Source: an uncultured Eubacteriales bacterium
Lineage (GTDB): Bacteria; Bacillota; Clostridia; Saccharofermentanales; Saccharofermentanaceae
DNA length: 44,608 nucleotides
Direction: 5' to 3'
Assembly: GCA_900317035.1 (NCBI GenBank)
Contig: ONFC01000021.1
Span: forward strand, 1 to 44,608
In this document: piece by piece, positions 1-8,071 of the stretch
Position numbering within the stretch: the stretch's first letter is position 1
Layout: each line of letters begins with the position of its first letter
Translations under genes and position numbers: made by a program
Notes under the pieces: model-generated
What the model saw: only the letters and a program-made list of their open reading frames with translations
Told to the model about the DNA's origin: nothing
The model's database searches: none

Positions 1-1
1 C

Positions 2-178
2 TATATTGACAAGCATGGTAAAGCCCACAAGCCTTTCTGCCTGCCACAGGCACATCCTTCGTTCTACGACAACAATCTGAAGTCGTTCAATGCGCCAGAG
101 TTAGGAAAAGGCAAGGTGCCGTTCGATGTTGAAGATGTGGCCAAAGCAATGAAAAAAGAATCCGTGACCTTTAAATAG
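2..178 (+). CDS. 3' end of a PD40/TolB-like beta-propeller protein (partial)
   Basis: An open frame runs from the window edge to a TAG at 176-178 and gives the last 58 residues of a protein. The segment contains a KPFCLPQ stretch followed by FNAPEL, and it aligns by eye with the end of the oppositely oriented gene at 193-450 (KPFLLPQ, FNVPDF). From memory, this tail is typical of Bacteroidetes WD40-like (PD40/TolB-type) beta-propeller proteins, which are often near outer-membrane or cytochrome-maturation genes. The two tails differ clearly in sequence, so they are paralogs and not an inverted copy. The function is unknown. It probably comes from a different organism than the rest of the window (see the junction at about 450). 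Confidence 0.55.
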   Translation, partial: YIDKHGKAHKPFCLPQAHPSFYDNNLKSFNAPELGKGKVPFDVEDVAKAMKKESVTFK

Positions 179-194
179 TCACGGATTCTTTTTT
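152..194. terminator. Bidirectional terminator, perfect 17-nt arms
   Basis: Arms 152-168 and 178-194 are exact reverse complements around a 9-nt loop. The A-run at one end and T-run at the other make it a rho-independent terminator in both directions. It serves the two convergent genes. The stop codon of the rightward gene (176-178) spans the loop and the first base of the right arm, and the stop of the leftward gene begins at 195, at the right edge of the hairpin. Confidence 0.85.
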
Positions 195-450
195 ATTTCA
201 CCTTCGTTTCAACACGTTGATCGGAAGCTATTTCACGACCGGCATTGTAAGCGTCGAAAACAACTTTTGTTTTGGTAAAGTCGGGTACGTTAAACGAGAA
301 AATACTTTCCTCGTAGTACTCTTTCGGATGTCGCTGAGGCAACAGGAATGGTTTTGAGAAGTGTCCTTTGTCATCCACACAAGCCAGATAGAGATGACTA
401 TAAAGTCCATCGCCACGGCGACTGGTAAAGACAATCCAGTGCGAGTTTAC
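193..450 (-). CDS. C-terminal part of a PD40/TolB-like beta-propeller protein, 5' end replaced at junction
   Basis: The leftward frame ending at 193 encodes a conserved block with FTSRRGDGLYSHLY and, later, KPFLLPQ and FNVPDF. This is the hallmark C-terminal propeller blade of Bacteroidetes PD40/TolB-like proteins. The family-like sequence begins with VNSHWIVF at about position 450. The residues in front of it (to a possible start at 492) are read from DNA that in another frame encodes a Clostridial VWA domain, so they are not genuine. I therefore place the real 5' boundary at the junction near 450. It is a paralog of the gene ending at 178. No start codon or ribosome binding site can be assigned. 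Confidence 0.6.
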   Translation of the reverse strand, partial: VNSHWIVFTSRRGDGLYSHLYLACVDDKGHFSKPFLLPQRHPKEYYEESIFSFNVPDFTKTKVVFDAYNAGREIASDQRVETKVK

Positions 451-455
451 ATGCT
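445..455. other. Apparent chimeric junction between two unrelated genomes
   Basis: To the right, the VWA frame is family-like through DQIKEA (codon at 452-454) and then turns into nonsense. To the left, the beta-propeller frame becomes family-like from the codon at 448-450. Two unrelated coding sequences meet within a few bases, in different frames, with no spacer, repeat or mobile element. This is what a misjoin of metagenomic contigs looks like. A real transfer event is possible but less likely. Confidence 0.7.
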
Positions 456-931
456 TCCTTGATTTGATCAAGAACCTCGATGATATAGTCATAATCAGTT
501 GTTAAAGGTACAAGAGTGACTGTCTCAGAGTTAAAGATCGTAATACCGAATCGTTCTCCATGTAATCCGGCAACAAACTCTTTTAATTTATCGCAGACCT
601 CCAAATCAACCTCAAACATAGATCCGGAGGTATCCAGACACAGGAAAATATCACGGTTGTGGACCTCAGTGATCGTCTGCTTCGAACGGAACGGTCTCGC
701 GATAAGTGACATCAGTAGAGACAGTGCAAGTACAAGGCTGACAATTACTATGACTGCACAAAGTCTATACTCTAAGAGTTTCCTCTTAAAATACGGGGTA
801 TTCTCGATAAATTCTGTATTTGCAACCTTACGGCCTTTTTTGAACTTCTTTCTTACACCATACGTCAGAATCGCAAGAAGGATGATTACAGGTATGCCGA
901 TAGTAATCGCATATGGAAATTTTAATTCCAT
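451..931 (-). CDS. BatA-like VWA-domain membrane protein, truncated at its C-terminus
   Basis: The N-terminal ~160 residues of a VWA (von Willebrand A) membrane protein remain. They comprise a transmembrane helix near residues 7-25, a basic stretch, a second helix near 57-78, and the start of a VWA domain with the metal-ion (MIDAS) motif LDTSGSM at residues 99-105. Proteins of this kind (BatA-like) usually have about 320-350 residues and end with another membrane helix, so roughly half is missing. The frame is lost at the junction near 450. The ATG overlaps the end of the upstream gene by 10 bases, as expected in the operon moxR-DUF58-small membrane protein-VWA. The presumed role is an envelope-associated partner of the MoxR ATPase. 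Confidence 0.75.
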
Positions 932-1404
932 CGAACAATCACCTCCCTTGCCTGTGCTATAGAGCTTCTAGCTTCCTTTTCTGATCGTTCCGCAAATTCA
1001 GGCGCATAGAACTCTTCTATCAGATTACTGATCTGATAGATATTATGGGCTTTCAGCTCATTCAGAGAGAAATTCTGCGCATTGATGCCTGTAAGATCAT
1101 GTACGAACATACGGACAATCGCAGACAGTTCCTGATGCGTATTACGCACATCGATCTGTCCTGCCAGGTATTTCTGTTCGACAACAGCGATCTTTTCCAG
1201 ATACTCTCGCTGCGCCTGTTCCTTACTCTTCAGTCTGAATACCGGAGCAGGTACAGCCTTCTGCTTCACTGGAGCCTTTTTCTTTCTGCGGAGCAGGAAA
1301 ACGACCAGCAGGGCAATCAGCGAAGCAGCGATAATTATAGAAATCACCACGATCGGAACGATACTATAGGAGAATGGATCTTGTAAATCAACGGATGTTT
1401 GCAT
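922..1404 (-). CDS. Small single-pass membrane protein of a MoxR/VWA operon (DUF4381-like position)
   Basis: This 160-residue protein has a short outside segment, one strong membrane helix at about residues 16-38, a basic cluster (RRKKK), and a soluble helical cytoplasmic tail of about 110 residues. I do not recognise a catalytic motif. Its place between a DUF58 gene and a VWA gene matches the small DUF4381-type proteins of MoxR operons, and the tail length and helical character are compatible, but the family call rests on context. A GGAG-type ribosome binding site precedes the ATG at 1404. It overlaps the DUF58 gene by 17 bases and the VWA gene by 10, so translation is probably coupled. Confidence 0.7.
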   Translation of the reverse strand: MQTSVDLQDPFSYSIVPIVVISIIIAASLIALLVVFLLRRKKKAPVKQKAVPAPVFRLKSKEQAQREYLEKIAVVEQKYLAGQIDVRNTHQELSAIVRMFVHDLTGINAQNFSLNELKAHNIYQISNLIEEFYAPEFAERSEKEARSSIAQAREVIVRWN

Positions 1405-2263
1405 ATCTGTGTCTCTCCAATAGTTCTGTGATCTTTAATGTAAGCTCGTCCTTCCCGCTGACATCGGTAGAAAGGATTGCATGATGCTTGAGTTTTTTCT
1501 CGTTTTCTTCTGTAATCTTCTTTTTAATATTCTTTTCCATAGAAGCAAGTCTCTTATTCATCGTTACAAAACGAGGAAGATACCTGTTATTCTCAACTTT
1601 AAAAGAATGCTCGCCTGTAATATCGGCATCGTTAACCTGAATAAACAGGATATCGTGCTGGCAGATAAGTTTCTTCAGTACGGTTTCAGAAACTTCAGAG
1701 GCACCTTTAATATCGGTAATGACAAACACGACCATTTTTCTTCTGAAATTCTTTAGAAGATACTCCAGCGTCTTGTTTAGATCCGATTTCTGAGACTTCT
1801 GAACATCTTTATCATACTGGGCGAGAAAATGTTCAATATCATACAGGCGGTTCCGAAGAGGGAAAAATCGCATCTTTCCATCAACATTGTAAAGTGAACC
1901 GACAAAATCGCCATTCGAATAGGCAAGATACGACAGCGTTCCGGCAGTATAGATGGCCACGTCTTTCTTTGTCTCACCCTTATCGGTTTCAGCCGTCATC
2001 TTTATACCTGAGTCAAAAACCAGCAGAATATTGTGTTTTTTCTCTGCGATATATCTTTTGACAAGTAGCATACGGCTACGGGATGAAGCTTTCCAGTCAA
2101 TATCGCGAATATTATCACCGGGGATATACTCACGAAGATCTTCGAAGTTCAGGCTTTTTCCCATAAACACAGATTTGTACGAGCCATCAAGTATACTTGT
2201 TGCCTTGATGTTGGTATGAATCGCGATATTTGCCTTAATTTTCGTAATATAATCAAGGATCAT
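1388..2263 (-). CDS. DUF58 domain protein
   Basis: This 291-residue cytoplasmic protein has the classic DUF58 signature. Near residues 35-55 it reads GKSLNFEDLREY followed by DNIRDIDWKASSR, then a VWA-like fold with LLVFDSG near residue 80. DUF58 proteins accompany MoxR AAA+ ATPases and are thought to work with them in folding or assembly of envelope complexes. The precise substrate is unknown. The ATG overlaps the moxR stop by four bases (ATGA). The length is complete for the cytoplasmic form of the family, which lacks the N-terminal membrane helices seen in longer members. Confidence 0.88.
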   Translation of the reverse strand: MILDYITKIKANIAIHTNIKATSILDGSYKSVFMGKSLNFEDLREYIPGDNIRDIDWKASSRSRMLLVKRYIAEKKHNILLVFDSGIKMTAETDKGETKKDVAIYTAGTLSYLAYSNGDFVGSLYNVDGKMRFFPLRNRLYDIEHFLAQYDKDVQKSQKSDLNKTLEYLLKNFRRKMVVFVITDIKGASEVSETVLKKLICQHDILFIQVNDADITGEHSFKVENNRYLPRFVTMNKRLASMEKNIKKKITEENEKKLKHHAILSTDVSGKDELTLKITELLERHRYANIR

Positions 2264-3249
2264 GGTGTCTGAATAGCTCCTACGATCTTATCAATGATCT
2301 GCTCAGATGTGACTCCGTCAGCAACAGCGGCGAAGTTCAGCGAAATACGATGACGAAGAACACTGTGGATCAGTGTTTTTACATCATCAGGAGTTACATA
2401 ACTTCTGCCGTTGATCAGAGCAACCGCCTTGGAAACTTCCATCAGTGAAATACATCCACGTGTACTGGAACCCAGAGTAATGTACTCGGCAAGATCCTTG
2501 CCGATAACGTTTGCAGGATTTCTGGTAGCATTTACGATATTAATGATATATCTCTTGATGGCATCATCCAGATATACTTTTCTTGCCATCTGCTGCAGGA
2601 AATAAACATCTTCCAGTTCAACAACGGCGTCAGATTTTGAGAATACATCCTTCTCGATACGATTCAGGATCTCGAATTCCTCGTCTTTTGTCGGATAATC
2701 GATCTTCTCCTTTAAAAGGAAACGGTCAAGCTGTGCTTCTGAAAGGAGATATGTTCCTTCCTGCTCGATCGGGTTCTGAGTTGCGATAACTGTAAAGATC
2801 TTCGGCATCGCGTAATTATATCCGCCGATGGTCGTCTGATGCTCCTGCATAACTTCGAGCATGGCACTCTGGGTCTTCGCACTGGAACGGTTGATCTCGT
2901 CAAGAAGAACGAAGTTTGCGTAAACCGGACCGAGCTTGGTTTCAAAAGTATTCGTAGTATAGTTAAAGATCTGTGTACCGATGATATCACTCGGCAGAAG
3001 GTCTGGTGTACACTGGATACGGGAAAACTTACCATTTACCGCATCAGTAAGTGTTTTTGCAGCAGTTGTCTTCGCTAGACCAGGAACAGATTCCAGGAGG
3101 ATATGGCCGTTTGAAATAATCGCGATCAAAAGGGACCATCCAAGTCTTGTCTGACCTACCATTTTCTTATAATAACTATCCGTTATTTTAGAAATAATAA
3201 GCTTACTCTTCTCCAGCTCAACATTCGAAATCTCTGAGTAATTCTCCAT
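2260..3249 (-). CDS. MoxR-family AAA+ ATPase
   Basis: This 329-residue AAA+ ATPase of the MoxR/RavA type is a chaperone-like motor that acts with DUF58 and VWA partners encoded just downstream. It shows the family Walker A variant with VPGLAKT near residue 58, Walker B LLDEINRS near residue 117, the sensor-1 segment ATQNPIEQEGTY, and the arginine-rich AAA lid (STRGCISL). The ATG at 3249 follows a GAGGAG ribosome binding site, and the length is normal. It is the first gene of a leftward operon whose last gene is cut off by the contig junction near 450. A good promoter lies upstream. Confidence 0.93.
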   Translation of the reverse strand: MENYSEISNVELEKSKLIISKITDSYYKKMVGQTRLGWSLLIAIISNGHILLESVPGLAKTTAAKTLTDAVNGKFSRIQCTPDLLPSDIIGTQIFNYTTNTFETKLGPVYANFVLLDEINRSSAKTQSAMLEVMQEHQTTIGGYNYAMPKIFTVIATQNPIEQEGTYLLSEAQLDRFLLKEKIDYPTKDEEFEILNRIEKDVFSKSDAVVELEDVYFLQQMARKVYLDDAIKRYIINIVNATRNPANVIGKDLAEYITLGSSTRGCISLMEVSKAVALINGRSYVTPDDVKTLIHSVLRHRISLNFAAVADGVTSEQIIDKIVGAIQTP

Positions 3250-3303
3250 CTTTTTCTCCTCTCAACAAACCTAAAGATTCATTGTCATTTTCTATAAGTA
3301 TAA

Positions 3304-3332
3304 ATAGTATTACATATGTTTACAGATTGCAA
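3304..3332 (-). promoter_or_regulatory. Promoter of the moxR operon
   Basis: On the minus strand, a -35 box TTGCAA (3327-3332) is separated by exactly 17 bases from a -10 box TACTAT (3304-3309). Transcription would start about 45-50 bases upstream of the moxR ATG. This is a sequence match to the sigma-A consensus only. Confidence 0.65.
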
Positions 3333-3400
3333 ATGACTAAAATATCACGCATATTTCTGCCCACCAAACATAAAGACGAGATAGGATTCAACTTTGTTGC

Positions 3401-3428
3401 AAAAAAAAACGCTCTTTTTTGAGCGTTT
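3401..3428 (-). terminator. Terminator of tRNA-Leu
   Basis: Arms AAACGCTC (3407-3414) and GAGCGTTT (3421-3428) flank a six-base loop and are followed, in the leftward direction, by a run of T. It sits directly after the CCA end of the tRNA gene. Confidence 0.85.
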
Positions 3429-3432
3429 AATT

Positions 3433-3517
3433 TGGTGGGGCTGATGGGACTTGAACCCATACGATTTAAGGTCGGCAGATTTTGAGTCTGCTGCGTCTGC
3501 CATTCCGCCACAACCCC
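3433..3517 (-). tRNA. tRNA-Leu (anticodon CAA)
   Basis: This 85-nt class II tRNA has acceptor arms GGGGTTG and CAGCCCC, an encoded CCA end, and a long variable arm. The anticodon stem-loop GCAGA-CTCAAAA-TCTGC gives anticodon CAA, which reads UUG leucine codons. It has its own consensus-like promoter (3533-3561) and terminator, so it is a stand-alone unit between the moxR operon and galE. Confidence 0.95.
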
Positions 3518-3532
3518 GTAAATGACGGAAAT

Positions 3533-3561
3533 ATATTAGCATAACGAAAATACCGTGTCAA
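3533..3561 (-). promoter_or_regulatory. Promoter of tRNA-Leu
   Basis: On the minus strand, a perfect -35 TTGACA (3556-3561), a 17-base spacer and a -10 TAATAT (3533-3538) place the start just upstream of the tRNA at 3517. The -35 box lies within an imperfect inverted repeat (ACCGTG/CACGGT) that may act as the galE terminator. Confidence 0.75.
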
Positions 3562-3600
3562 ACAAGATACAGCACGGTCAAAACGGACAGAAAGCCTTAA

Positions 3601-4602
3601 TTACAGCGCTTTCTTCGCAAAGTTGTAGGAGTCTTTGCACATCTTCTCCAGATCATACTGTGCTTCCCACCCGAGTTCTCTCTCCGCTTTTGAAGGATCC
3701 GAATAACACGCATCAATATCACCGGGGCGGCGCTCAACGATCTGATAAGGGATCTCGATATCATTCGCTTTTTCAAAGGCTTTGACGATATCCAGAACGC
3801 TATAACCGATACCGGTTCCAAGATTGTAGATATAAACTCCGGGGGCATCCTCGAACTTTTTCATAACAGCTACATGCCCTTTTGCAAGATCAACGACATG
3901 AATGTAATCCCGCACGCCGGTGCCGTCATGCGTCTTATAATCGTTGCCAAAAACACGTAAATAAGGCAGTTTCCCAACAACGACCTGCATAATATACGGC
4001 ATCAGATTGTTAGGAATACCGTTTGGTTCTTCGCCGATCAGGCCGCTTTCGTGTGCGCCGATAGGATTGAAATAGCGAAGAAGCATGATATACCAGTCAG
4101 GATTTGCCTTCTGAAAATCCGAAAATATCCTCTCAAGCATTTTCTTCGTCTCACCATACGGATTGGTCGTCGTTCCAAGAGGACATTCCTCTGTGATCGG
4201 GATGATGGCCGGATCCCCGTATACTGTTGCAGATGATGAAAAGACGAGTTTTTTTACATTAAACTCCTTCATAACCGATAGAAGGTTCAAAGAACCGACA
4301 ACATTGTTGTAGTAGTATTCCCAAGGTTTCGCAACACTTTCACCTACCGCTTTTAAACCTGCAAAATGAATGACCGCCTCGATATTATTCTCCTGAAAAA
4401 CCGGACGCATAGAATCGGTATCCCGCATATCCGCGCAATAAAACTTCGGACGCTTTCCTGTAATTTCAAAGATCCGGTCAAGACATGTCTCCTTTGAATT
4501 AGAGAGATTATCGAAAACAATAACATCATGGCCGGCATTTATAAGCTCTACGCAGGTATGAGATCCAATATAACCGGTACCGCCAGTAACAAGAATATTC
4601 AT
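3601..4602 (-). CDS. galE: UDP-glucose 4-epimerase
   Basis: This 333-residue enzyme interconverts UDP-glucose and UDP-galactose in the Leloir pathway and supplies UDP-sugars for surface polymers. It is a short-chain dehydrogenase with NAD-binding [11 protein letters not shown] at the N-terminus, the SSSATVYG segment and the catalytic Tyr-x-x-x-Lys pair in NPYGETKK. The C-terminal [10 protein letters not shown] and [12 protein letters not shown] segments are typical of GalE, and the length is normal. The ATG at 4602 follows an AAGGAG site. The gene lies only 30 bases after the sugar-binding lipoprotein at 4633-6414 with no terminator between, so the two are probably co-transcribed. This hints at galactose-containing substrates. 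Confidence 0.95.
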   Translation of the reverse strand: MNILVTGGTGYIGSHTCVELINAGHDVIVFDNLSNSKETCLDRIFEITGKRPKFYCADMRDTDSMRPVFQENNIEAVIHFAGLKAVGESVAKPWEYYYNNVVGSLNLLSVMKEFNVKKLVFSSSATVYGDPAIIPITEECPLGTTTNPYGETKKMLERIFSDFQKANPDWYIMLLRYFNPIGAHESGLIGEEPNGIPNNLMPYIMQVVVGKLPYLRVFGNDYKTHDGTGVRDYIHVVDLAKGHVAVMKKFEDAPGVYIYNLGTGIGYSVLDIVKAFEKANDIEIPYQIVERRPGDIDACYSDPSKAERELGWEAQYDLEKMCKDSYNFAKKAL

Positions 4603-4632
4603 ATCACATATCTCCTTAATTATTCTTAGATT

Positions 4633-6414
4633 TTATCCGTTATTCATCCGTCGTTCAAGTTCCGCCTGCATTTCGTTAAGGAATAACTCCGGCTTACATG
4701 CGGCATACGAATCCATGTAATTTTGCCATTCCTTTTCAAAATCCTTCGCAAAAATAACTTTCGGGAGAAATTCATGCTTAACATCTGTTATCTTGATCCA
4801 ACTGAGGCCATAATCCGTGGTAGTATCCATCATATTAGAATACGTGTACATGGGGTACCACGGACCCGGTTCAAAATCTTTTTCCGATCTAAGCCAGTCG
4901 CAATAGGATGTATAGCCGTACGCCTCGAACGCATTTTTTAGAGGATCAGGCATGCTGCTGAAAAACTCGGATTCCTGCTCGGAAGGCTTCATCGCATTTA
5001 TTCCATCCACGGAAGTTCCGTTCCACTGAGGGAATGCCGGATATACACAGGAATGCTCACAAAGATAATCAGCATCCTGCCATTTAACCCGCATATCATC
5101 CGTTCTGTAAAAGGATCCGGTATCATCAACATAGTAGTCCTCTCCTTCAATTCCCCAGAACCGAAGATCATGGATCTCCTGCGTTAAGCAGCTGTTTAAA
5201 AATGCAAAAGCCTTCTGATAATCATAGCAGGACGTAGTTACCGCGATGCCGGTAGATGTATCGACTGCCGAAGAATATGTATGCCACTTATTCTTCGTCT
5301 GCCCCCTATTGGCAACAAGCCCAAGAGGTACATAGCTGTAACCGAGTTTATCAAAGCCTTTTGCAGCAAATTCATCATCAATTATCGAAAAATCCCAGTG
5401 TCGGTCACACATTCCAAGAACAGCGCCCGAAGATAGTTTAGCAATATATGTATCATAATTCATTGAAGCAAAACCAGGGTCCAGGAGACCGGATTTCGCT
5501 ATTTCATTCAATTTCTTAAAATACATTTTGGCTGTCGGAGTTATGTTATAATCTTCGATCTTCAGATGTTCGGGATCATCCGTATTAACAATGACTGAGC
5601 CATCGTCAGGATAACCGTCAAGATAGTAAGGAGCGTTCTCCACACAATAATATCTCCATCCTTCACACATCGCTGTGTAAGGAATAACATCTACACCATC
5701 TTCATTCTTCGGGTGTCTTTTGGCAAAATCCTCAATAAGAGTGAAGTAATCATCAAGTGTTTCAATTAAAGGATAACCCGCCTCCTCAAGAACGCGCACC
5801 TGTATCCAAAAGGCCTGGCCATTATAATTTCTTGCAGTTGGTTCACCACGCTGAGCACCGTATGCATTTGCCCAGTAGATATGTCCATCATCCCGGCGGA
5901 ATAATTCCCACTGTTTATCCGAATACATAGATCTCAGTTCAGAATAGGCAGGATCTTCAAGAAATTCATCCCATGGAACAAGATAATCATTTTCATAAAG
6001 CTGTTGTATTTCAGATCTAGCCTCGATAAAATCAGGTAATTGACCGGAAGCCATCATAGCACCGATTGCCTCATCCTGGCTTGTGTAGGTGATCCAGTTC
6101 TCTTTTACACGGACACCGGTAGCCTGGGCAATCATTTCCTGAATGACATTTCCATCTTTTATTTCTCTATTAGGAGCAAAACCGACAAACGTGTAATCAA
6201 TTATTTCAGTGTCTTCAGGTGCTGATGTATTACTATCGGAATAAACTGTTGTAGGTGTATCATCCGTCTGGGTCGGTTCAATTTCAGTTGTCGTAGTTGT
6301 CCGTAAAACCACATCCCTGAAAACCTTAGCATTATGTTTCTTCTTTGCGCCGCAGCCGGTCAGAATCGCAAGACCCAGAATAACAGCCAAAAGCTTTACT
6401 AAAAAACGCTTCAT
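4633..6414 (-). CDS. Sugar-binding lipoprotein of an ABC transporter (LplA-like), orphan
   Basis: This 593-residue extracellular solute-binding lipoprotein starts at the ATG at 6414, preceded by GGAG. A lipoprotein signal peptide ends in LTGC with lipidated Cys21, followed by a Thr/Glu-rich linker. The rest matches the large LplA/YtcQ-type binding proteins of oligosaccharide ABC importers. It is a clear paralog of the lipoprotein at 14207-15994 with the same length and block order, including YWANAYGAQRGEPTARNYN versus YWANVFGKTYGEPKSRGHN. There are no permease genes beside it, so it may share the permeases encoded at 12261-14122. galE follows in the same direction. The ligand is unknown. Confidence 0.85.
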   Translation of the reverse strand: MKRFLVKLLAVILGLAILTGCGAKKKHNAKVFRDVVLRTTTTTEIEPTQTDDTPTTVYSDSNTSAPEDTEIIDYTFVGFAPNREIKDGNVIQEMIAQATGVRVKENWITYTSQDEAIGAMMASGQLPDFIEARSEIQQLYENDYLVPWDEFLEDPAYSELRSMYSDKQWELFRRDDGHIYWANAYGAQRGEPTARNYNGQAFWIQVRVLEEAGYPLIETLDDYFTLIEDFAKRHPKNEDGVDVIPYTAMCEGWRYYCVENAPYYLDGYPDDGSVIVNTDDPEHLKIEDYNITPTAKMYFKKLNEIAKSGLLDPGFASMNYDTYIAKLSSGAVLGMCDRHWDFSIIDDEFAAKGFDKLGYSYVPLGLVANRGQTKNKWHTYSSAVDTSTGIAVTTSCYDYQKAFAFLNSCLTQEIHDLRFWGIEGEDYYVDDTGSFYRTDDMRVKWQDADYLCEHSCVYPAFPQWNGTSVDGINAMKPSEQESEFFSSMPDPLKNAFEAYGYTSYCDWLRSEKDFEPGPWYPMYTYSNMMDTTTDYGLSWIKITDVKHEFLPKVIFAKDFEKEWQNYMDSYAACKPELFLNEMQAELERRMNNG

Positions 6415-6444
6415 AGCACACTTCTCCAATAGAAAGATATTTCA

Positions 6445-6450
6445 ATTATA
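6445..6450 (-). promoter_or_regulatory. -10 box of the orphan lipoprotein gene
   Basis: A perfect TATAAT on the minus strand lies about 30 bases upstream of the ATG at 6414 and directly beyond the T-run of the tRNA-Tyr terminator. I see no convincing -35 box. Confidence 0.5.
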
Positions 6451-6460
6451 CAGGAGAAGC

Positions 6461-6489
6461 AAAAAAATGGACAGACACTAGGTCTGTCC
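6461..6489 (-). terminator. Terminator of the tRNA-Tyr/Met unit
   Basis: Arms GGACAGAC (6469-6476) and GTCTGTCC (6482-6489) with a five-base loop are followed leftward by seven T. It begins two bases after the encoded CCA of tRNA-Tyr. Confidence 0.9.
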
Positions 6490-6490
6490 T

Positions 6491-6575
6491 TGGTGGGAGA
6501 AGGTGGATTCGAACCACCGAAGTCGGTGACAACAGATTTACAGTCTGCCCCCTTTGGCCGCTCGGGAATTCTCCC
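6491..6575 (-). tRNA. tRNA-Tyr (anticodon GTA)
   Basis: An 85-nt class II tRNA with acceptor arm GGGAGAA/TTCTCCC, encoded CCA, long variable arm and anticodon loop CTGTAAA, giving GTA. It is transcribed together with tRNA-Met upstream of it from the promoter at 6727-6755. Confidence 0.95.
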
Positions 6576-6608
6576 TCGAAATATATATTTTTTGTGTTGG
6601 CTTCAAAG

Positions 6609-6685
6609 TGGTGGGCCTTCAGGGACTCGAACCCAAGACCGACCGGTTATGAGCCGGTTGCTCTAACCAACTGAGCTAAAGGCCC
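6609..6685 (-). tRNA. tRNA-Met (anticodon CAT)
   Basis: A 77-nt tRNA with acceptor GGGCCTT/AAGGCCC, encoded CCA and anticodon loop CTCATAA, giving CAT. The acceptor begins with a G:C pair and the anticodon stem lacks the three G:C pairs of the initiator, so it should be elongator Met. A lysidine-modified Ile tRNA with the same anticodon cannot be excluded by eye. Confidence 0.88.
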
Positions 6686-6726
6686 GCTTGTTTGAGTTTG
6701 TACCCATTTCTCAAAGCGCAAGAAAG

Positions 6727-6755
6727 ATTATAACGATATTAGCTGGTTTCGTCAA
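6727..6755 (-). promoter_or_regulatory. Promoter of tRNA-Met and tRNA-Tyr
   Basis: On the minus strand, -35 TTGACG (6750-6755) and perfect -10 TATAAT (6727-6732) are separated by 17 bases, about 40 bases upstream of tRNA-Met. The 6756-6882 stretch further right holds the end region of asd and a widely spaced inverted repeat (AGAATCCG/CGGATTCT) but no gene. Confidence 0.75.
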
Positions 6756-6882
6756 CACCTTTTCCAAAAAACATTTTTAGAGCGGAAGTATAAGAGAATC
6801 CGTCTACTGATTCATCTGCGGATAACCTTTATGAAACCAAAGTCATTATACAGATGATATCAGCAGATCGGATTCTTTAACA

Positions 6883-7968
6883 TCAGTCTTTTGCTGTCAA
6901 ATAGCCTTTCTTATAAAGGAGTTCTGCAGAGAGCATCGCACCGCCCGCTGCACCGCGAAGAGTATTATGAGACAGGCAGGTAAACTTATAGTCAAAGATC
7001 GGATCTTCTCTGAGACGGCCGATCGATACACCCATACCGCCTTCAAACTTCGCATCCAGCGCCGGCTGCGGACGATTATCCTCGTCGATGTACTGCAGGA
7101 ACTGCTTCGGAGCATGTGGAAGATCAAGTTCCTGTGGAGCACCCTTATAATTCTTCCATGCTTCCAGCATCTCTTCCTTTGTCGGCTTTCTATCAAACTT
7201 AACAGATACTGCAGCAGTATGTCCTTCCTGTACAGCGACACGATAGCACTGAGCAGAAATGATAGGAGCTTCTGCCTTGACGATCTCGTTACCCTCGATG
7301 TGGCCCCAAACCTTCAGCGGCTCCTGCTCACTCTTCTCTTCTTCCCCACCGATGTAAGGAATCATGTTGCCAACCATCTCCGGCCAGTCTTTAAATGTCT
7401 TACCCGCACCGGAAATCGCCTGATAAGTACAAACATTGATGTACTTAATGCCGAATCCGAGAAGCGGAGTAAGTGCCGGAACATAGCTCTGGATCGAGCA
7501 GTTTGGCTTAACTGCGATAAATCCGCGCTTTGTTCCAAGTCTCTCACGCTGCTTCTCAATGATAGCAGCGTGATCAGAATTGATTTCAGGAACCATCATC
7601 GGAACATCAGGAGTCCATCTATGAGCAGAGTTGTTAGATACTACAGGAGTCTCAAGCTTTGCGATCTTTTCTTCAAGAGCACGGATCTCGTCCTTCTTCA
7701 TATCAACAGCACAGAAGACAAAATCAACCTTCTCACAGACTTTTTCAATATCATCAGTACTCTCAACGATCATATCCTTCACGTAAGAAGGCATCTCACA
7801 GTCGATCTTCCATCTTCCCTCTACCGCCTCGGCATAAGGTTTACCGGCAGAACGCGGAGAAGCAACCACCGCTACACACTCAAACCACGGATGATCATCC
7901 AGCAGAGAGATAAATCTCTGTCCTACATAACCTGTTGCGCCAATAACGCCAACTCTTAACTTAGCCAT
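6883..7968 (-). CDS. asd: Aspartate-semialdehyde dehydrogenase (archaeal/fungal-type)
   Basis: This 361-residue enzyme reduces aspartyl-4-phosphate to aspartate semialdehyde, the branch point to lysine/diaminopimelate, threonine and methionine. The start is the ATG at 7968 (MAKLRVGVIGATGYVG), preceded by a GAGGAA site. The longer open frame to 8052 would begin upstream of the promoter. The NADP-binding GATGYVGQ motif is at the N-terminus, and the catalytic cysteine lies in KPNCSIQ near residue 155. The length and the PNCSIQ form match the archaeal/fungal-like Asd subgroup and not the E. coli type. It stands alone, divergent from the recombinase gene. It works upstream of ddh, which lies about 21 kb away in this window. 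Confidence 0.93.
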   Translation of the reverse strand: MAKLRVGVIGATGYVGQRFISLLDDHPWFECVAVVASPRSAGKPYAEAVEGRWKIDCEMPSYVKDMIVESTDDIEKVCEKVDFVFCAVDMKKDEIRALEEKIAKLETPVVSNNSAHRWTPDVPMMVPEINSDHAAIIEKQRERLGTKRGFIAVKPNCSIQSYVPALTPLLGFGIKYINVCTYQAISGAGKTFKDWPEMVGNMIPYIGGEEEKSEQEPLKVWGHIEGNEIVKAEAPIISAQCYRVAVQEGHTAAVSVKFDRKPTKEEMLEAWKNYKGAPQELDLPHAPKQFLQYIDEDNRPQPALDAKFEGGMGVSIGRLREDPIFDYKFTCLSHNTLRGAAGGAMLSAELLYKKGYLTAKD

Positions 7969-8023
7969 TTTTTCTTCCTCTTTCACTGTCCGCGTGTCGT
8001 GGACATTTGTCTTTGATGGGTGT

Positions 8024-8052
8024 ATTATAGCGCAACGTCTATTGGAAAGCAA
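8024..8052 (-). promoter_or_regulatory. Promoter of asd
   Basis: On the minus strand, -35 TTGCTT (8047-8052), a 17-base spacer and perfect -10 TATAAT (8024-8029) give a leader of roughly 50 bases before the asd ATG. The leader contains a short hairpin (TGTCC...GGACA) but is too short for a lysine riboswitch. Confidence 0.75.
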
Positions 8053-8071
8053 GTCATTTTTTCGATATTTA

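Noticed and set aside
7969-8023. Lysine riboswitch in the asd leader
   Set aside because: The leader after the mapped promoter motif is only about 50 bases, too short for a lysine riboswitch.
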